NCBI RefSeq assembly: GCF_002795245.1
Contig: NZ_PGVG01000006.1
Location: 31,687-95,686 of the forward strand
Reading direction: 5' to 3'
Source: Bradyrhizobium forestalis
GTDB lineage: Bacteria; Pseudomonadota; Alphaproteobacteria; Rhizobiales; Xanthobacteraceae
DNA length: 64,000 nucleotides
A program made the translations under genes and the position numbers. Shown piece after piece: positions 1 to 8,277 of this stretch. The notes below the pieces were generated by a model. That model was not told where the DNA came from. It did no database searches and was given only the letters and a program-made list of their open reading frames with translations. The stretch's first letter is position 1; every line of letters starts with the position of its first letter.

Positions 1-1182
1 GCTGACGATCACACCGGTGAACGACGCGCCGGTGCTGTCGGTGCCGCTGTCCGACGTCAATTTGCCAGAGGATACCGCGCTCTCCTACACGATCCCGACC
101 GGCCGCTTCACCGACGTCGACGGCAACACGTTGACCTATTCGGCGACGCTGGCGGATGGCAGCCCGCTGCCGTCCTGGCTGACGCTGACCGGCACCAAGT
201 TCGCCGGAACCCCGCCGCTGAACTTCAACGGCGCCATCGACATCCGGGTCACCGCGAGCGATGGCTCGCTCTCCGCCAGCGACGTCTTCACCCTGACGAT
301 CACGCCGAAGAACGACGCGCCGGTGCTGTCGGTGCCGCTCCCCGACGTGTCGTCGCCGGAAGATACGCCGCTGGCGATCACGCTTCCCGCCGGCAGCTTC
401 ACAGATATCGACGGCGATACGCTGACCTACACGGCGACGCTCTCCACCGGTGCTGCGCTGCCGGCCTGGCTGAGCTTCGACGGCACCACCTTCACCGGCA
501 CGCCGCCGGCGAACTACAACGGCACGCTCAACATCAAGGTCACGGCGCGCGACGGCGCGTTGTCGGCCAGCGACACCTTTGCGCTGACGATCACACCGGT
601 GAACGACGCGCCGGTGCTGTCGGTGCCGCTGTCCGACGTCAATTTGCCAGAGGATACCGCGCTCTCCTACACGATCCCGACCGGCCGCTTCACCGACGTC
701 GACGGCAACACGTTGACCTATTCGGCGACGCTGGCGGATGGCAGCCCGCGGCCGTCCTGGCTGGCGCGGACCGGCACCAAGTTCGCCGGAACCCCGCCGC
801 TGAACTTCAACGGCGCCATCGACATCCGGGGCACCGCGAGCGATGGCTCGCTCTCCGCCAGCGACGTCTTCACCCTGACGATCACGCCGAAGAACGACGC
901 GCCGGTGCTGTCGGGGCCGCTCCCCGACGTGTCGTCGCCGGAAGATACGCCGCTGGCGATCACGCTTCCCGCCGGCAGCTTCACAGATATCGACGGCGAT
1001 ACGCTGACCTACACGGCGACGCTCTCCACCGGTGCTGCGCTGCCGGCCTGGCTGAGCTTCGACGGCACCACCTTCACCGGCACGCCGCCGGCGAATTACA
1101 ACGGCACGATCAGCCTCAAGGTCACCGCCCGCGACGGTGCGCTGTCGGCCAGCGACATCTTTGCGCTGACCATCACACCGGT
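1..1182 (+). repeat. Tandem 582-bp coding repeats (two copies, 1-582 and 583-1164 onward)
   Basis: The sequence starting GCTGACGATCACACCGG at 1 recurs at 583, giving a 582-bp (194-aa, two Ig modules) period. From 1 to ~510 the two copies differ at only five bases (750, 764, 768, 831, 915 in copy two). After ~1095 the second copy diverges, and a third half-unit (A module) follows from ~1180. The near-identity implies recent duplication or homogenisation, and it makes the stretch hard to assemble. Confidence 0.9.
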
Positions 1183-3043
1183 GAACGACGCTCCTGTCGT
1201 CTCGGTGCCGCGGTCCGACGTCAATTCGGCGGAGGACGCCGCGGTCTCGTTCACGATCCCGACCGGCCGCTTCACCGATCCAGACGGCAACACGCTCACC
1301 TACACCGCCACGCTGGCGGATGGCAGCCCGCTGCCGTCCTGGCTGACGCTGACGGGCACCAGGTTCGCTGGCAGCCCGCCGCTGAATTTCAACGGCGCGA
1401 TCGACATCCTCGTCACCGCCAGCGACGGCTCGCTCACGGCCAGCGACGTGTTCACCCTGACGATCACGCCGGTCAACGACAAGCCGGTCGCGGCCAATGA
1501 CGGTCCGTTCTCCGTCACCCATGGCGACACGCTCGCGATCGCGGGCGCGAGCCTGCTCGCCAACGACACGGATATCGACGGCGACAATCTGGCCATCGTC
1601 TCCGTCGGAGCGCCGCCCAAGGGCACCGTCGTGATCGACGGGCAGGGCGTCAGCTACACGCCCGATTTCGGCTACGAAGGATCCGACAGCTTCACCTATA
1701 CGATCAGCGATGGCGTCGCGACGGCGACCGCCACCGTCAGCCTCACCATCTCGAACGCCTTCGAGGGCTGGGTGGTGGGCACCGCCAGCAACGATACGCT
1801 GGTCGGTGACGCGGTTGCCCCGAACAGCATCTACGGCGCCGCCGGAAACGACGTCATCACCGGCGGCGCTGCGGAGGACCGTCTTGCCGGCGGCGCCGGA
1901 ACCGACACGCTCAACGGCAATGACGGTGATGACTCGTTCTGGGGCATGGCCGGCAACGACACCATCAATGGCGGCAACGGCACCGATACCGCCTATTACA
2001 ACGGTGTGATGTCGACCTATTCGATCGTCACGTCGGCGGGTTCGGTTCAGGTCACCGACAATTCCACGGCGAACGGCAGCGACGGCATCGACACGCTCAC
2101 GAGCATCGAAAGGCTGATCTTCCGCAACGGCGAGACGGTCACTCTGGCGGCGCCGATCATCCTCGATCTCGACGGCCTCGGGGTGGAAACCAGAACCGCC
2201 AGCCAATCCTCCGCGACGTTCGACATCGACGGTGACGGAACGGCTGACGACACCAGCTGGATCGGGACCACGGAAGCCTTCCTGTTCCTCGATCGCGACC
2301 GCAACGGAACCGTGAGCGGTATTTCGGAGCTGAGCTTTGCCGACGATGTGGCGGGCGCGCGCTCCGATCTCGAAGGGCTGCGGGCCTTCGACAGCAACCG
2401 CGACGGAATGCTGTCGGCCGACGACGCTCGCTTCTCGTGCTTCAATCTTTGGCAGGATCGCAACGGCGACGGCTCTGTCCAGGACGGGGAGATCCTGTCG
2501 CTGTCGGCCGCAGGCGTGCGCTCGATCAATCTGGCGGCATCGGCAACGGAAGGATCCTGGGAGTTCGGCAGCACCGTGATCGTCAATCACGGAAACTATA
2601 CCCGCACCGATGGGCGCACGATGGACTATGCCGATGCCGCGCTGACGCAAGCCACGGTGCCGCACCCGCCCGCCGCCAACGTCCCGGACGCCGTCACTTC
2701 GGCCCAAACTCTGGCCTCGGCGCTCGAGATCCTGTCGGCGAATCCCGCGCCCTCGATCGGCGAGCAATTCTGGCGCGCGATGGACGCGATGAGAGGGTCG
2801 GCCGTCACGGATGAGCCGGACGCAACGCGTGGTACGACAGACGCCGCTGTTCCGTCGCGCGCCCGCGCCAACCCGGGCAGCTGGGTCGGGTGCGTGGCAA
2901 GCGGTGAGGGGGCAACGGATCAGCCGCCCGCGCTGCTCGCGCTGATGCGGCAGGAGATGTCGGCGTTCGGCACCAATGCGGGTGCGGCCGATCTCGCCTG
3001 GCGCAAGGACGCGGCCGCGCACCCGATGGATTTCTTTGCTTGA
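2..3043 (+). CDS. RTX-type giant secreted repeat protein, C-terminal part (5' end outside window)
   Basis: The reading frame is open from base 2 and runs to TGA at 3041, so only the last ~1,010 residues are visible. Residues ~1-490 are five cadherin/He_PIG-like Ig repeats of ~97 aa, each beginning NDAPV(L/V)S(V/G)P and ending SDxFxLTITP, in the order A-B-A-B-A. Next comes one tandem-95/cadherin-5 type module (NDTDIDGDNL, SDSFTYTISDG). Glycine/Asp nonapeptides of the haemolysin calcium-binding type follow at ~610-660 (GAAGNDVITGG, GNDTINGGNGTD). The tail carries EF-hand-like acidic loops (DIDGDGTADD, DRDRNGTVS, DRNGDGS). This architecture is that of type I-secreted adhesins or surface proteins. 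The activity and ligand cannot be read from this part. No type I secretion genes are in the window; they may lie upstream. Confidence 0.85.
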   Translation: MTITPVNDAPVLSVPLSDVNLPEDTALSYTIPTGRFTDVDGNTLTYSATLADGSPLPSWLTLTGTKFAGTPPLNFNGAIDIRVTASDGSLSASDVFTLTITPKNDAPVLSVPLPDVSSPEDTPLAITLPAGSFTDIDGDTLTYTATLSTGAALPAWLSFDGTTFTGTPPANYNGTLNIKVTARDGALSASDTFALTITPVNDAPVLSVPLSDVNLPEDTALSYTIPTGRFTDVDGNTLTYSATLADGSPRPSWLARTGTKFAGTPPLNFNGAIDIRGTASDGSLSASDVFTLTITPKNDAPVLSGPLPDVSSPEDTPLAITLPAGSFTDIDGDTLTYTATLSTGAALPAWLSFDGTTFTGTPPANYNGTISLKVTARDGALSASDIFALTITPVNDAPVVSVPRSDVNSAEDAAVSFTIPTGRFTDPDGNTLTYTATLADGSPLPSWLTLTGTRFAGSPPLNFNGAIDILVTASDGSLTASDVFTLTITPVNDKPVAANDGPFSVTHGDTLAIAGASLLANDTDIDGDNLAIVSVGAPPKGTVVIDGQGVSYTPDFGYEGSDSFTYTISDGVATATATVSLTISNAFEGWVVGTASNDTLVGDAVAPNSIYGAAGNDVITGGAAEDRLAGGAGTDTLNGNDGDDSFWGMAGNDTINGGNGTDTAYYNGVMSTYSIVTSAGSVQVTDNSTANGSDGIDTLTSIERLIFRNGETVTLAAPIILDLDGLGVETRTASQSSATFDIDGDGTADDTSWIGTTEAFLFLDRDRNGTVSGISELSFADDVAGARSDLEGLRAFDSNRDGMLSADDARFSCFNLWQDRNGDGSVQDGEILSLSAAGVRSINLAASATEGSWEFGSTVIVNHGNYTRTDGRTMDYADAALTQATVPHPPAANVPDAVTSAQTLASALEILSANPAPSIGEQFWRAMDAMRGSAVTDEPDATRGTTDAAVPSRARANPGSWVGCVASGEGATDQPPALLALMRQEMSAFGTNAGAADLAWRKDAAAHPMDFFA

Positions 3044-3347
3044 TGAGTCTGTCGATCGGCAAGCCAAGAGGGAACATAAGAATGCCGGCGGCGGCCTAGT
3101 AGAGAGTTGCGCCTGAGACTTCGTCTAATGTGGGCTGAAGGCTCACTTATGTTGATGGATTGGACGAACTCTGCTGCGGCGGGATGCAGCTTCTTCTGGC
3201 TGCAGCATTTGCGATCGATCTTGCTCGCTCTTCCCCGATTGCAATCTTCAGGCCGATTGCTCGAGAGCGCGATCTTGAGCATGATGCCACGAGACGCTAG
3301 GAGGTGAGAGCAATGTATGATCTAGATCGTCACACACAGGTAAATAA
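3044..3347. other. Intergenic region, no gene recognised
   Basis: About 300 bases lie between the RTX-type gene and dusA. A 66-codon frame is open at 3107-3307, but it has no family resemblance and no convincing ribosome binding site. I see no RNA gene or clear terminator. The dusA ribosome site (ACAGG, 3336-3340) is at its right edge. Confidence 0.6.
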
Positions 3348-4340
3348 TTGAAATCGCAAGACTATATCTTTTCTATCGCCCCCATGATGGACTGGACTGA
3401 CCGGCATTGCCGCATGTTCCACCGTCACCTGACGCGGCGGGGGCTGCTCTATACGGAGATGCTGACCACGGGCGCAGTCATTCATGGCGACCGGGAGCGG
3501 CTGCTTGGGTTCGACACATGCGAGCATCCGGTGGCGCTTCAGCTTGGTGGGTCGGATCCGCAGGAGCTGGCGCAGGCTGCGCGGATCGGCGAGGCGTTTG
3601 GCTATGACGAGATCAATCTCAATGTCGGTTGCCCGTCCGATCGTGTGAAGGACGGCCGTTTCGGCGCCTGCCTCATGGCGGAGCCGGAGCTGGTGGCGAG
3701 GTGCGTTGACGCCATGAAGCGCGTGGTCGCCGTTCCCGTCACAGTGAAGTGCCGCATCGGGATCGACGATCAAGATCCGGAGGTCGCACTCGATGCGCTC
3801 GCGCGTGCGGTGGTGGCGTCCGGCTGCGATGCGCTGATCGTGCACGCGCGCAAGGCCTGGCTCAACGGCCTGTCGCCGAAGGAGAACCGCGACATCCCGC
3901 CGCTCGACTATGATCGCGTCTATCGGCTCAAGCGCGCGATGCCTGGTGTGCCCGTCATCATCAATGGCGGCGTTCGGAGCATTGACGAGGCAAAGGCGCA
4001 TCTTGCCCATGTCGACGGTGTGATGCTCGGCCGCGCCGCCTATCAGGAGCCGTGGCGGCTGCTCAGCGTCGATGCCGTCATCTTCGGTGAGGCGGCACCG
4101 CACGCCTCCATGCAGGATGCGCTCGAGGCGATGATGCCCTACATCGAGGAGCAACTCGCGCACGGCACGCGGCTGCATGCCATCACGCGACATTTCGTCG
4201 GCGCCTTCCACGCCGTTCCCGGCGCGCGCGCATTCCGGCGGCATCTTGCCGAGCAAGGGGTGAAGCCGGGAGCCGGTCTCGACGTGCTGCGCGATGCGAT
4301 CGCGCGCGTCGATGCCCGCGCGCCGGCCGAGGCGGCGTAG
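3348..4340 (+). CDS. dusA: tRNA-dihydrouridine synthase A
   Basis: FMN- and NADPH-dependent enzyme that reduces specific uridines in the tRNA D-loop (U20/U20a for DusA) to dihydrouridine. The 330-aa length is normal. The N-terminus has the DusA motif APMMDWTDRHCR (residues 11-22). NLNVGCPS carries the catalytic Cys95, followed by the DusA-type DRVKDGRFGACLM. KCRIG (~130) and the phosphate-binding INGGVRS and DGVMLGRAAY complete the TIM barrel. The start is TTG at 3348, preceded by ACAGG; no upstream in-frame ATG gives the conserved N-terminus. It converges with the aspartic protease gene, with 6 bp between the two stop codons. Confidence 0.95.
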   Translation: MKSQDYIFSIAPMMDWTDRHCRMFHRHLTRRGLLYTEMLTTGAVIHGDRERLLGFDTCEHPVALQLGGSDPQELAQAARIGEAFGYDEINLNVGCPSDRVKDGRFGACLMAEPELVARCVDAMKRVVAVPVTVKCRIGIDDQDPEVALDALARAVVASGCDALIVHARKAWLNGLSPKENRDIPPLDYDRVYRLKRAMPGVPVIINGGVRSIDEAKAHLAHVDGVMLGRAAYQEPWRLLSVDAVIFGEAAPHASMQDALEAMMPYIEEQLAHGTRLHAITRHFVGAFHAVPGARAFRRHLAEQGVKPGAGLDVLRDAIARVDARAPAEAA

Positions 4341-4346
4341 ATTCGT

Positions 4347-4901
4347 CTAGTCGACCGCCGTGCGGGAGCGGCGGGGACTGCCCTGGAGCTCCGGATACCC
4401 TGTCAGCATCAGCTTGTCCGCGCGCACGCCCCAGCTTTCCAGGCGGTCGAGGAAGCTCATGCCGAGCAGATTGGTCTTCATCTGGCCGCGTTGCACGACG
4501 AGGGCCGGCACCGACTTCTCGACCAGCTTGCCGACGGCGAGACGGTCGAGCGTGAGCCGGGCCGCCTTGGTGTGGCCGCCCGCGGTCTCGAGGTCGACGT
4601 CGTATTCCAGCATCTCGAGCGGCAGCCCGATCGCCTTTGCGGTTTCCCAGGTCAGCACCACCGACGTCGCGCCGGTATCGATCACCATCGGTGCTGTGAC
4701 GCCATTGATCTTCGCGCGCAGCGTGAATTCCCCGCCCTGACCGCGCGGGATCTGGACGGCCGGCGGCGGGGAGGCGGCCTGTGCGCGAAAAATGTGCGAG
4801 ACCTTGTGGCTGGCTCGCGTGATCTGGTCGGGATCGCCATAGGCGACGACGGCACCTGCCGTGCCCGCGAGCATGGCCAGAACGAGCATGAGGCGGATCA
4901 T
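4347..4901 (-). CDS. TIGR02281-type retropepsin-like aspartic protease
   Basis: 184-aa protein of the clan AA, single-domain aspartic protease family common in alphaproteobacteria. The N-terminus is a hydrophobic signal anchor (residues 1-20), which places the domain in the periplasm. The catalytic motif is VIDTGATS with Asp75. A second hydrophobic stretch, NLLGMSFLDRLESW, matches the conserved family end. Such proteins contain one DTG motif and are presumed to act as dimers; substrates are unknown. DUF1289 lies 28 bp upstream on the same strand, so co-transcription is likely. Confidence 0.85.
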   Translation of the reverse strand: MIRLMLVLAMLAGTAGAVVAYGDPDQITRASHKVSHIFRAQAASPPPAVQIPRGQGGEFTLRAKINGVTAPMVIDTGATSVVLTWETAKAIGLPLEMLEYDVDLETAGGHTKAARLTLDRLAVGKLVEKSVPALVVQRGQMKTNLLGMSFLDRLESWGVRADKLMLTGYPELQGSPRRSRTAVD

Positions 4902-4929
4902 CGCGCGCCTCCGAAGGCACGCAGGCGGA

Positions 4930-5133
4930 TCAGATGCGTTTTGGCGATCCTGCGATCGGCGCCAGTCCAGCTTCCGTCATGCGCGCCGGCAAGAGGGCCA
5001 TGATCGCGACCCGGTCTGCGCTCTCCATTGCGTGCCAGCGCGCGATCTCGGGCAAGGTGCGGCCGCAGCCGAAGCACAGCTTGGTCTTGGGATCGATCAT
5101 GCAGACGGCGACGCACGGCGTTTCTTTGCTCAT
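4930..5133 (-). CDS. DUF1289 domain protein
   Basis: Small protein of the DUF1289 family, with the characteristic cysteine pattern CVAVCMIDPKTKLCFGCGRT followed by EIARWHAM. The four cysteines suggest metal (zinc or Fe-S) binding; no function is established. I chose ATG at 5133 (MSKETPCVAVC), which puts the cysteine motif close to the N-terminus as in the family. A TTG at 5169 would add 12 residues. It sits between the kinase gene and the aspartic protease gene, all on the minus strand. Confidence 0.8.
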   Translation of the reverse strand: MSKETPCVAVCMIDPKTKLCFGCGRTLPEIARWHAMESADRVAIMALLPARMTEAGLAPIAGSPKRI

Positions 5134-5177
5134 ACGGACATAGTGAGGGATGGTCGGGCATGTCTGCAAGCATCTCG

Positions 5178-6773
5178 TTAAGAGCCTGTGCCAGCACTCA
5201 TGATCGGCTTGTGGCGCGGCCGGCGCTTCTCGTCGGGAACGAGCGAACTCTCCGGCTGGAGCGGCGGAGAATCATCCGACAGCGGCGCAAGCGCGCTCAT
5301 CACGCGCTCCGGTGGGAACGTGACGATCACCTCGGTGCCGATGCGCAGCTTCGATTTCAGCGTGAACGTGCCGCCATGCAGGTCGATCAGATTCTTGGCG
5401 ATCGGCAGGCCGAGGCCGGCGCCCTGTTCAGCCGACTTGATCGAATTTGAGCCCTGGCCGAACGAGGCGAGCACGACCGGGATCTCGTCCTCGGGGATGC
5501 CGGAGCCGGAATCCTTCACCGAGAGATATTGTCCGCCGGAAGCGGTCCACCCCGCCTTGAGCCAGATCTCGCCGCCCTGCGGGGTGAACTTGATCGAGTT
5601 GGAGAGCAGGTTGAGCACGACCTGGCGGATCGCGCGCTCGTCGGCCCAAAGCCGCGGCATGGCCTGCTCGAACACTTCGTGGATGGTGATGCCGCGGCTC
5701 GAGGCACGCAGCTTCATCAGATGATGGCAGTCGGCGACGATGCCGACCAGCGACACCGCTTCCTCGTTGAGCTCGTAGCGGCCGGCCTCGATCCGCGACA
5801 GATCGAGGATCTCGTTGATGAGGTTGAGCAGGTGCACGCCGGAATTGTGGATGTCGGCGGAATATTCCTTGTAGACCGGCACCGCGTGCGCGCCGAAGAT
5901 TTCGCTCTTCATCACCTCGGAGAAGCCGAGGATGGCGTTCAGCGGCGTGCGCAGCTCGTGGCTCATCTGCGCGAGGAAGCGCGACTTGGCGACGTTGGCG
6001 GCCTCGGCGCGGTGGCGCGCTTCGTCCGAGATAGCCTTGGCCTGTTCCAGCTCGCCGATCAGCGCGTCCTTCTCTGCACGCGCTTCCAGCGTGGCGAAGG
6101 TGGAGGAGTGCAGGCGGTGCGCCAGCAGGACGAAATAGCCTTCGGCGGCGACCGCCAGCGCTGCCAGAATGTAATTGTCCAGCGATCCGGTCATTGCAAA
6201 GCTCAGCGCCATCGCGACCGCAACCGGCGCCGTGGCGGCAAGAGCTGCGATCGGCAGATTGGCAGCGAGCATGCTCGATACTGCGATCACCAGCAGCATC
6301 AGGAACATCATCAGCGTTTCCGTGACCATGTCGAGCACGGGATGGATCAGGATCGCCATCCAGCACAGGCCATAGAGCAGGTCGAGCACGACGAAGCGCG
6401 TCCGCCATGCGCGCGTCGCGGCGGGCGAGGCGGGCTCGCTCAGGAAGCGCCGGCAACTGCGGATCATGGCGCTGTGGATGCAGAGCATGCCGGCGGTCCA
6501 GGCCGCGGCCGGGATCGGCTGCATCCACAGCCCGAACAGCACGCCGGTCGCCACCACCAGCAGCATCACGACATAGGAGGCAGACAGCCGTGTCTGGGCG
6601 TATTGCCGCAGCATCTCGGCGTCGAAAGCCGGCCGGGTTCCACTGGTCGACGTTAACTTGTCGCGTGCCTCGCGCACCCGCTGCGCCGCAGCCCTTCGGC
6701 TGCTCGCCGATGGCGCGCTCACCGGCTCGGCCGGAAGCTGCACAACCTCGGGCTTTTCAGCGGGGTTACTCAT
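5178..6773 (-). CDS. Membrane sensor histidine kinase, PleC/PdhS-like
   Basis: Protein of ~531 aa. The N-terminal region (~60-225) contains about six hydrophobic helices and no recognisable periplasmic domain. A short coiled linker follows, then a HisKA domain with phospho-acceptor His272 in FLAQMSHELRTPLNAILGFS. The segment SEIFG...YKEYSADIHNSGVHLLNLINEILDLSRIEAGR is characteristic of the PleC/DivJ/PdhS cell-cycle kinase group. The HATPase domain shows the N box (NLLSNSIKF), G1 (DSGSGIP) and G2 (GAGLGLPI). Start: ATG at 6773; a longer frame to 6818 lacks a ribosome site. No response regulator is adjacent, as is usual for these kinases, which signal to DivK-type regulators elsewhere. A CtrA-like box lies upstream. 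Confidence 0.88.
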   Translation of the reverse strand: MSNPAEKPEVVQLPAEPVSAPSASSRRAAAQRVREARDKLTSTSGTRPAFDAEMLRQYAQTRLSASYVVMLLVVATGVLFGLWMQPIPAAAWTAGMLCIHSAMIRSCRRFLSEPASPAATRAWRTRFVVLDLLYGLCWMAILIHPVLDMVTETLMMFLMLLVIAVSSMLAANLPIAALAATAPVAVAMALSFAMTGSLDNYILAALAVAAEGYFVLLAHRLHSSTFATLEARAEKDALIGELEQAKAISDEARHRAEAANVAKSRFLAQMSHELRTPLNAILGFSEVMKSEIFGAHAVPVYKEYSADIHNSGVHLLNLINEILDLSRIEAGRYELNEEAVSLVGIVADCHHLMKLRASSRGITIHEVFEQAMPRLWADERAIRQVVLNLLSNSIKFTPQGGEIWLKAGWTASGGQYLSVKDSGSGIPEDEIPVVLASFGQGSNSIKSAEQGAGLGLPIAKNLIDLHGGTFTLKSKLRIGTEVIVTFPPERVMSALAPLSDDSPPLQPESSLVPDEKRRPRHKPIMSAGTGS

Positions 6774-6873
6774 CAAGCAACACGATTCCTGCCCACGCCG
6801 GACGCGGGCCTTCTGCATTGTCTATCTGTGGCAAGAAATCCTTAAGAGCTGACTTAAGGAGCTAAAGAATTAC

Positions 6874-6889
6874 GTTAACGGGGCGTTAA
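6874..6889 (-). promoter_or_regulatory. CtrA-type binding box upstream of the PleC-like kinase
   Basis: On the minus strand the sequence reads TTAA-CGCCCCG-TTAAC, an exact match to the alphaproteobacterial CtrA consensus TTAA-N7-TTAAC. It lies about 100 bp upstream of the kinase start at 6773, downstream of nhaD. A second, imperfect TTAA-N8-TTAA is at 6842-6857. The consensus is established knowledge; its function here is inference from position. Confidence 0.6.
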
Positions 6890-6910
6890 TTCGGATCTCG
6901 CCCGCGCGGC

Positions 6911-8191
6911 TCAATGCAGCGCCGCGTACTGGGCAATGTAGACCATCGCCCCCGCCAGATATCCCGCCAATGCGGGGCCCGCGATGCGGCGCGCGTACCA
7001 GATGAACTCGATCTTCTCGAGCCCCATGGCAGCAACGCCCGCGGCCGAGCCGATGATCAGGATCGAGCCGCCGGTGCCGGCGCAATAGGCGATGAATTCC
7101 CAGAGGAAGCTGTCGGGCGGGTAGTGCACCAGATTGTACATGCCCATCGTCGCAGCAACGAGCGGCACGTTGTCGATGATGGCGCTCAACAGGCCGAGCA
7201 GGATGACGATGATGTCGAGACGACCGACCGTGGAATCGAGCGATTTTGCCAGCAGTTCCAGGACGCGGGCGTGCTCCAGGCACGCGACGGCCATCAGGAT
7301 GCCGACGAAGAACACGATCGAGCTCATGTCGATGCGCGTCAGCGCATGGACGAGGGTGAGGGGCCGCCGCGCATCCTCGTCCTTGTGGCGGTGAACGATC
7401 TCGCCGACCAGCCAGAGGATGCCCAGCCCGAACAGGATGCCCATGAAAGGGGCAAGGTGCGTCACGGCCTTGAAAACCGGAACGGCGACCAAGGTGCCGA
7501 GGCCGAGGTAGAACATCAGATTGCGCTCGAACAGCTCGACTCTAAGCGCCCGCTCTTGCCCTTGCAGCGGCGGGACGATCTCCTTTCCCTTGAGCGAATA
7601 GCCGATGATGAGCAGCGGTATCAGCAGGTTGAACAGTGACGGCAGGAACACCGACCTCATGATGTTGACGGGAGAGATCTGTCCTCCGATCCAGAGCATC
7701 GTCGTCGTGACGTCGCCGATCACGGTCCAGGCACCGCCGGCGTTGGCGGCAATCACGATGATGGACGCAAACAGCAGGCGGTCGCTCTTGTTGCCGATCA
7801 GCTTCTGGATCAGCGAGATCATCACGATGGTGGTCGTCAGATTGTCGAGGATCGCACTCAGGAAGAACGTCACGAAGCCGATGATCCACATCAGCGTGAT
7901 CTGCTTCGTGGTGCGGATGACCGAGGTGATGACCTCGAAGCCGTTGTGGGCGTCGATGACCTCCACGATCGTCATGGCACCAATCAGGAAGAAGACGATC
8001 TGCGCGGTCGAGGCGACGGATTCGTCGAGTTGGTGGTTGACGAGCGAGGCGTCGCCGACGGCGAGCGCATAGATGGTCCAAAGCAGGCCCGCTCCCAGCA
8101 GAGCCGAAGCGCTCTTGTTGACGCCGAGCGGGTGTTCGAGCGCGATGGCAGCATACGCAACAATGAAGACGGCGGCGATCACGCTCAGCAA
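6911..8191 (-). CDS. nhaD: NhaD-type Na+/H+ antiporter
   Basis: 426-aa inner-membrane protein of the ion transporter superfamily with ~10-12 hydrophobic helices. It contains the paired NhaD signatures SAILDNLTTTIVM (~130) and SAIIDNVPLVAATMGMY (~340), where the Asp-Asn pairs sit in the two half-membrane helices of the inverted repeat. AGGAWTVIGDVTTTMLW and GTGGSILIIGSAAG are also typical. NhaD exchanges cytoplasmic Na+ or Li+ for protons and supports growth at alkaline pH or in salt. It stands alone; its neighbours have unrelated functions. Confidence 0.88.
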   Translation of the reverse strand: MLSVIAAVFIVAYAAIALEHPLGVNKSASALLGAGLLWTIYALAVGDASLVNHQLDESVASTAQIVFFLIGAMTIVEVIDAHNGFEVITSVIRTTKQITLMWIIGFVTFFLSAILDNLTTTIVMISLIQKLIGNKSDRLLFASIIVIAANAGGAWTVIGDVTTTMLWIGGQISPVNIMRSVFLPSLFNLLIPLLIIGYSLKGKEIVPPLQGQERALRVELFERNLMFYLGLGTLVAVPVFKAVTHLAPFMGILFGLGILWLVGEIVHRHKDEDARRPLTLVHALTRIDMSSIVFFVGILMAVACLEHARVLELLAKSLDSTVGRLDIIVILLGLLSAIIDNVPLVAATMGMYNLVHYPPDSFLWEFIAYCAGTGGSILIIGSAAGVAAMGLEKIEFIWYARRIAGPALAGYLAGAMVYIAQYAALH

Positions 8192-8277
8192 CTCAGTCCC
8201 CCCAATTCGTTGTTCTCGATGCGCCTGTCAGGCCTCGTCGCGGCGCTGGCGCCGCGTCGGGACCGTCGATGCCCGCC

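Noticed and set aside
5529..6656. Long 375-codon frame antisense to the kinase gene
   Set aside because: It shadows a well-supported gene; high GC3 keeps the opposite strand open. No family resemblance, composition dominated by Arg/His/Gln.
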